DNA from: an uncultured bacterium
GTDB taxonomy: Bacteria; Bacteroidota; Bacteroidia; Chitinophagales; CAIODY01
DNA length: 54,894 bases
Reading direction: 5' to 3'
NCBI GenBank assembly: GCA_903857255.1
Contig: CAIODY010000094.1
Coordinates: forward strand, 1-54,894
The notes beneath the pieces are model-generated. The model did not search any database. It was not told where the DNA came from and saw only the letters and a list, made by a program, of their open reading frames with translations. Of the stretch, positions 51,783-54,894 are shown piece by piece (positions within the stretch are counted from its first letter, which is position 1; each line of letters opens with the position of its first letter). The translations under genes and the position numbers were made by a program.

Positions 51783-53165
51783 TTAGTTCATCAACTCCTG
51801 CATGTCTTTCATGATTTTTAATGCCATATTATTGGCGATATTTTCATACCTGCTTTCGGCATAAATTCTGATAATGGGTTCGGTATTTGATTTGCGTAAA
51901 TGAATCCAACCTTCTGCCATATCAATCTTCAAACCATCAATGGTATTGAGTTTCTCGTTTTTATATTTTGTGGCAATGCCTTCTAAAATTTTATCTACAT
52001 CTACACCATTTTCTAGTTTGATTTTGTTTTTCGAAATCACATAATCAGGATAAATGTTGCGTAATAATTTTGTTGTTTTGTTTGATTTCGCCAAATGTGT
52101 TAAGAACAAAGCTATACCCACTAAGGCATCACGACCATAGTGCAATTCAGGATAAATCACACCACCATTGCCTTCGCCGCCAATCACAGCATTCACTTCT
52201 TTCATCTTTGCTACCACATTCACTTCGCCAACAGCTGCGCCAAAATGCTCACCACCATTTTTTATAGTAATGTCTTTCAATGCACTTGTGGAAGAAAGAT
52301 TGCTAACTGTATTGCCTTTTTTATTTTGTAAAACATAATCAGCAATTGCCACCAAAGTATATTCTTCACCAAACATTTGTCCCTCTTCGGTTACAAAGCA
52401 CAAGCGGTCAACATCAGGGTCAACAACAATTCCTAAATCGTATTTTCTGTATTTTACTTCATTGGCAATTGCTACTAAATTTTCAGGCAATGGTTCAGGA
52501 TTATGAGCAAATTTCCCGTTCACTTCTTCATTCAACACCATGATTTCTTTCACGCCTAATGCCCTTAAAAGCATTGGTACCACTGTGCTTCCAGTTGAAT
52601 TAATGCCATCAACAATTACTTTGAATTCTTTTTTTGCAATGATTTCTTTATTCACTAATGGCAATGCTAAAATTTTGTCGATATGCTTTTGAATATAAGA
52701 ATCATCGTTTTTTACTTTACCTAAATCGTTCACTTCTACAAAAGTGAATTTTTCTTTTTCAGCAATTTTCAAAACTTTTTGTCCTTCTTTTTCTGAAATA
52801 AATTCACCGTTGTGATTCAGCAATTTCAATGCATTCCACTCTTTCGGGTTGTGGCTTGCGGTTAAGATTATTCCACCACCAGCGTTTTCATCAGGCACTG
52901 CCATTTCAACAGTTGGTGTAGTTGATAAACCTAAATTTATCACATCAAAACCTACGGCTATCAATGTACCGATGACCAAATGTTCCACCATTTCACCGCT
53001 GATACGGGCATCGCGACCAACAACAATTTTTTTCTTACCACTATTTTCATAAATGAAAGTGGCAAAAGCAGCAGTGTATTTTACAATGTCAATAGGAGAG
53101 AGGCTTTCACCAGTTTTACCGCCTATGGTTCCACGAATTCCAGAAATAGATTTTATCAGCGTCAC
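51783..53165 (-). CDS. glmM: Phosphohexomutase, phosphoglucosamine mutase (GlmM) type
   Basis: The 460-residue enzyme has the four domains of the phosphohexomutase family: active Ser104 in TASHNPKEWN, metal-binding DPDVDRLCFV, the sugar-binding loop GEGNGGVIYPE, and the phosphate-binding RKSNTEPIIRIYAE near the C-terminus. It most likely makes glucosamine 1-phosphate for cell wall and LPS precursors; this sequence type, common in Bacteroidetes, is usually named GlmM, but some members act on mannose or glucose. The start is GTG at 53165. A TACATTTG box at 53189-53196 lies upstream on the same strand. Confidence 0.88.
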   Translation of the reverse strand: MTLIKSISGIRGTIGGKTGESLSPIDIVKYTAAFATFIYENSGKKKIVVGRDARISGEMVEHLVIGTLIAVGFDVINLGLSTTPTVEMAVPDENAGGGIILTASHNPKEWNALKLLNHNGEFISEKEGQKVLKIAEKEKFTFVEVNDLGKVKNDDSYIQKHIDKILALPLVNKEIIAKKEFKVIVDGINSTGSTVVPMLLRALGVKEIMVLNEEVNGKFAHNPEPLPENLVAIANEVKYRKYDLGIVVDPDVDRLCFVTEEGQMFGEEYTLVAIADYVLQNKKGNTVSNLSSTSALKDITIKNGGEHFGAAVGEVNVVAKMKEVNAVIGGEGNGGVIYPELHYGRDALVGIALFLTHLAKSNKTTKLLRNIYPDYVISKNKIKLENGVDVDKILEGIATKYKNEKLNTIDGLKIDMAEGWIHLRKSNTEPIIRIYAESRYENIANNMALKIMKDMQELMN

Positions 53166-53265
53166 GATTCAGATTTTTTATTGCAGCGCAAATGTAAAAA
53201 AAGATGGGCGAAGCGGATAAGTAATTTTTGATTTCTCTTTCGCAAGAGATTCTTTGTAAATAAAA

Positions 53266-54894
53266 TCACACCAACTCACTCAACTCTAACCAACGCAATC
53301 CTTTCTCATCAAGCATTTGAATGATTTCGCCTAATCGGATAGAAGTGGAATTGATTTCTTCAAATGATAAATTAGTATTCAGCTTTTCATCGAGTATTTT
53401 TTTTTCAGCCTCTAATTTTTCGATTTCTTTACTCAACTTGTCGTATTCTTTTTTGTCGTTGTAACTGATTTTTTTCTTTGGTTCCTGAACAGTAACAGTC
53501 GTTTCTGTTTTTTCATTTTCTACTTCTTCATCTTCGTTGGTAATTGCTTTTAAATAAGCTCGGTATTCGGTGTAAGTGCCAGGAAAATCGCTGGTTTCGC
53601 CTTTGCCTTCAAATACCAAAAGATGGTCAACTAATTTATCTAAAAAATATCTGTCGTGAGATACAATCACCACACAGCCAGGAAAATCTAACAAAAATTC
53701 TTCCAATACTTGCAGTGTAAGCAAATCTAAATCGTTGGTTGGTTCATCCAGAATTAAGAAGTTAGGATTTTGATAAAGAATAGAAAGCAAATGTAGCCTA
53801 CGTTTTTCGCCGCCACTTAGTTTTGAAATATAAGTATATTGTTTATCGCCTTCAAACAAGAACTTTTGTAAAAACTGTGATGGGCTTACTTTCACACCAT
53901 TTGCCAACACAAAATTTTCGGCAATATCTTTCACAAATTCAATCACACGTTTATCTTCTTTTATCACCATTCCTTTTTGGTCGTAGTTGCCAAACACCAC
54001 TGTTTCACCCACATTCACTTTGCCGCTATCAGCTTGTTCTAAGCCTTGAATGATATTTAAAAAGGTAGATTTACCAACGCCATTTGGTCCAACAATTCCA
54101 ACACGTTCGCCTTTTTTAAACGTATAATCGAAGCCTTTTAAAATGTCTAAATCGCCATAGCTTTTATACACTTTTTTCATCTCCACCGTTTTGCCGCCGA
54201 GCCTTGTCATTTTCACTTGAAACTGCAAAGTCAAGTCATCCTTGCGTTTCATGGCCCTTTGCTTCACTTCTTCAAAAGCATCAATCCTCGATTTTGATTT
54301 TACTGTTCTTGCTTTGGGTTGTTTGCGAATCCATTCTAATTCTCTTCTGAAAATATTTTTATCCTTCTGCAATTCGCTGGCAATAGCTGCTTCACGTTCA
54401 CCTTTCTTTTCTAAGAAATAAGCATAGTTGCCTTCGTAAGTGTAAATGGTATCGTTCTCCATCTCCACAATTGTTTTAGCCACACTATCCAAGAAATATC
54501 TGTCATGCGTCACTAAAAGCAAAGTAATATTCTGACTACTCAAATAATGTTCGAGCCATTCAATCATCGAAAAATCGAGATGATTAGTAGGCTCATCTAA
54601 AATCAATAACGTATGTTGATTGCTGAAACCCACATCAATCAATGTTTTTGCCAATGCCACTCGTTTGCGTTGTCCGCCACTGAGCATGTGCATTGGTTTT
54701 TCGAGAAACGATAATTTTAATTTGCTGATGATTTGATGCACTTCATTTTCAACACTCCAAGCTTGTTGCTCATCTAATTGATGCATCAATGCCACTATCT
54801 TTTCCGATTCAGGTTCGGTATGCAATAGCATTTCATAATCTTTCACCAATTGCAATAATGGATTAGGATGAGCAAAAATATTTTCGATAACCGA
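53266..54894 (-). CDS. ABC-F family ATPase (Uup-like; partial, N-terminus off the window)
   Basis: The frame is open through the end of the window, so the gene is cut and begins beyond 54894. The remaining 542 residues cover the rest of the first ABC domain (LSGGQRKRVALAKTL and LLILDEPTNHLDF). A linker helix pair follows (SKSRIDAFEEVKQRA), then the second ABC domain (GPNGVGKSTFLNIIQG, LSGGEKRRLHL, LILDEPTNDLDLL), and a C-terminal coiled coil (KEYDKLSKEIEKLEAEK). ABC-F proteins act on ribosomes or replication forks rather than in transport. An in-frame TTG at 54855 is not the start, since residues before it (SVIENIFAHPNPLLQ) match the family. Confidence 0.92.
   Translation of the reverse strand, partial: SVIENIFAHPNPLLQLVKDYEMLLHTEPESEKIVALMHQLDEQQAWSVENEVHQIISKLKLSFLEKPMHMLSGGQRKRVALAKTLIDVGFSNQHTLLILDEPTNHLDFSMIEWLEHYLSSQNITLLLVTHDRYFLDSVAKTIVEMENDTIYTYEGNYAYFLEKKGEREAAIASELQKDKNIFRRELEWIRKQPKARTVKSKSRIDAFEEVKQRAMKRKDDLTLQFQVKMTRLGGKTVEMKKVYKSYGDLDILKGFDYTFKKGERVGIVGPNGVGKSTFLNIIQGLEQADSGKVNVGETVVFGNYDQKGMVIKEDKRVIEFVKDIAENFVLANGVKVSPSQFLQKFLFEGDKQYTYISKLSGGEKRRLHLLSILYQNPNFLILDEPTNDLDLLTLQVLEEFLLDFPGCVVIVSHDRYFLDKLVDHLLVFEGKGETSDFPGTYTEYRAYLKAITNEDEEVENEKTETTVTVQEPKKKISYNDKKEYDKLSKEIEKLEAEKKILDEKLNTNLSFEEINSTSIRLGEIIQMLDEKGLRWLELSELV

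Noticed and set aside
1-54894. rRNA, tRNA, integrase, transposase, phage and toxin-antitoxin genes
   Set aside because: None was recognised in any gap or reading frame.

Overview
The window is AT-rich chromosomal DNA from a member of the Bacteroidota, most likely a gliding, carotenoid-making member of the Chitinophagales. This rests on gene content. There are type IX secretion (T9SS) and gliding parts (a PorW/SprE-like TPR protein and GldD), at least three secreted proteins with T9SS C-terminal sorting tails, a bacillithiol-linked YtxJ, a Mur ligase of the Bacteroidetes 'peptidoglycan synthetase' type, and Bacteroidetes-style promoters (TTG, about 19 bases, TAnnTTTG). No rRNA, tRNA, CRISPR array, transposase or phage gene was seen.

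Layout. 1-5.6 kb: a truncated Mpl-like Mur ligase, a 46-residue lipoprotein, ytxJ, a flippase overlapping a glycosyltransferase, the tRNA hydroxylase trhO, and a cytoplasmic fibronectin-like protein. 5.6-6.3 kb: no gene, but a 21-base tandem repeat array and two copies of a palindromic intergenic repeat. 6.3-10.8 kb: an overlapping pair of secreted proteins, a 3-hydroxyacyl-CoA dehydrogenase, a hot-dog thioesterase, a YncE-like beta-propeller and a DinB-like protein. 10.9-14 kb: LiaF-like protein, DUF4288 protein, LytS-type kinase and LytTR regulator, probably a cell-envelope sensing unit. 14-20.2 kb: glucosaminidase, O-methyltransferase, GT87-like and GT4 glycosyltransferases, a heptose-kinase-like GHMP kinase and LpxK, all pointing to the cell wall and LPS. 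20.4-24.8 kb: crtI, crtB, idi, crtZ and a fused lycopene cyclase, enough to turn geranylgeranyl diphosphate into zeaxanthin. The three gaps between its first four genes each hold a different repeat or structured element.

24.8-29.2 kb: PorW/SprE-like protein, M23 peptidase, bactofilin and a small AtpI-like protein. 29.2-35.7 kb: one giant T9SS-exported protein of 2151 residues with five nearly identical 146-147-residue repeats. 35.9-42.5 kb: deoC, a double-PpiC peptidyl-prolyl isomerase, dprA, a delta-60 repeat T9SS protein, a fossil of another T9SS tail, and a MiaE-like tRNA hydroxylase. 42.6-48.7 kb: an FAD oxidoreductase, rpsO, a VOC-family gene broken by one in-frame stop, an MgtA-like P-type ATPase and a PPK2. 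48.7 kb to the end: rfbB, an OprB-like porin, gldD, a GlmM-type phosphohexomutase, and a truncated ABC-F ATPase.

Most genes are ordinary housekeeping or envelope genes. The best candidates for something undescribed are non-coding: the 21-base array at 5689-5877, the multi-stem element at 22921-23020, and the long inverted-repeat element at 21841-22034. Several genes can only start at TTG.
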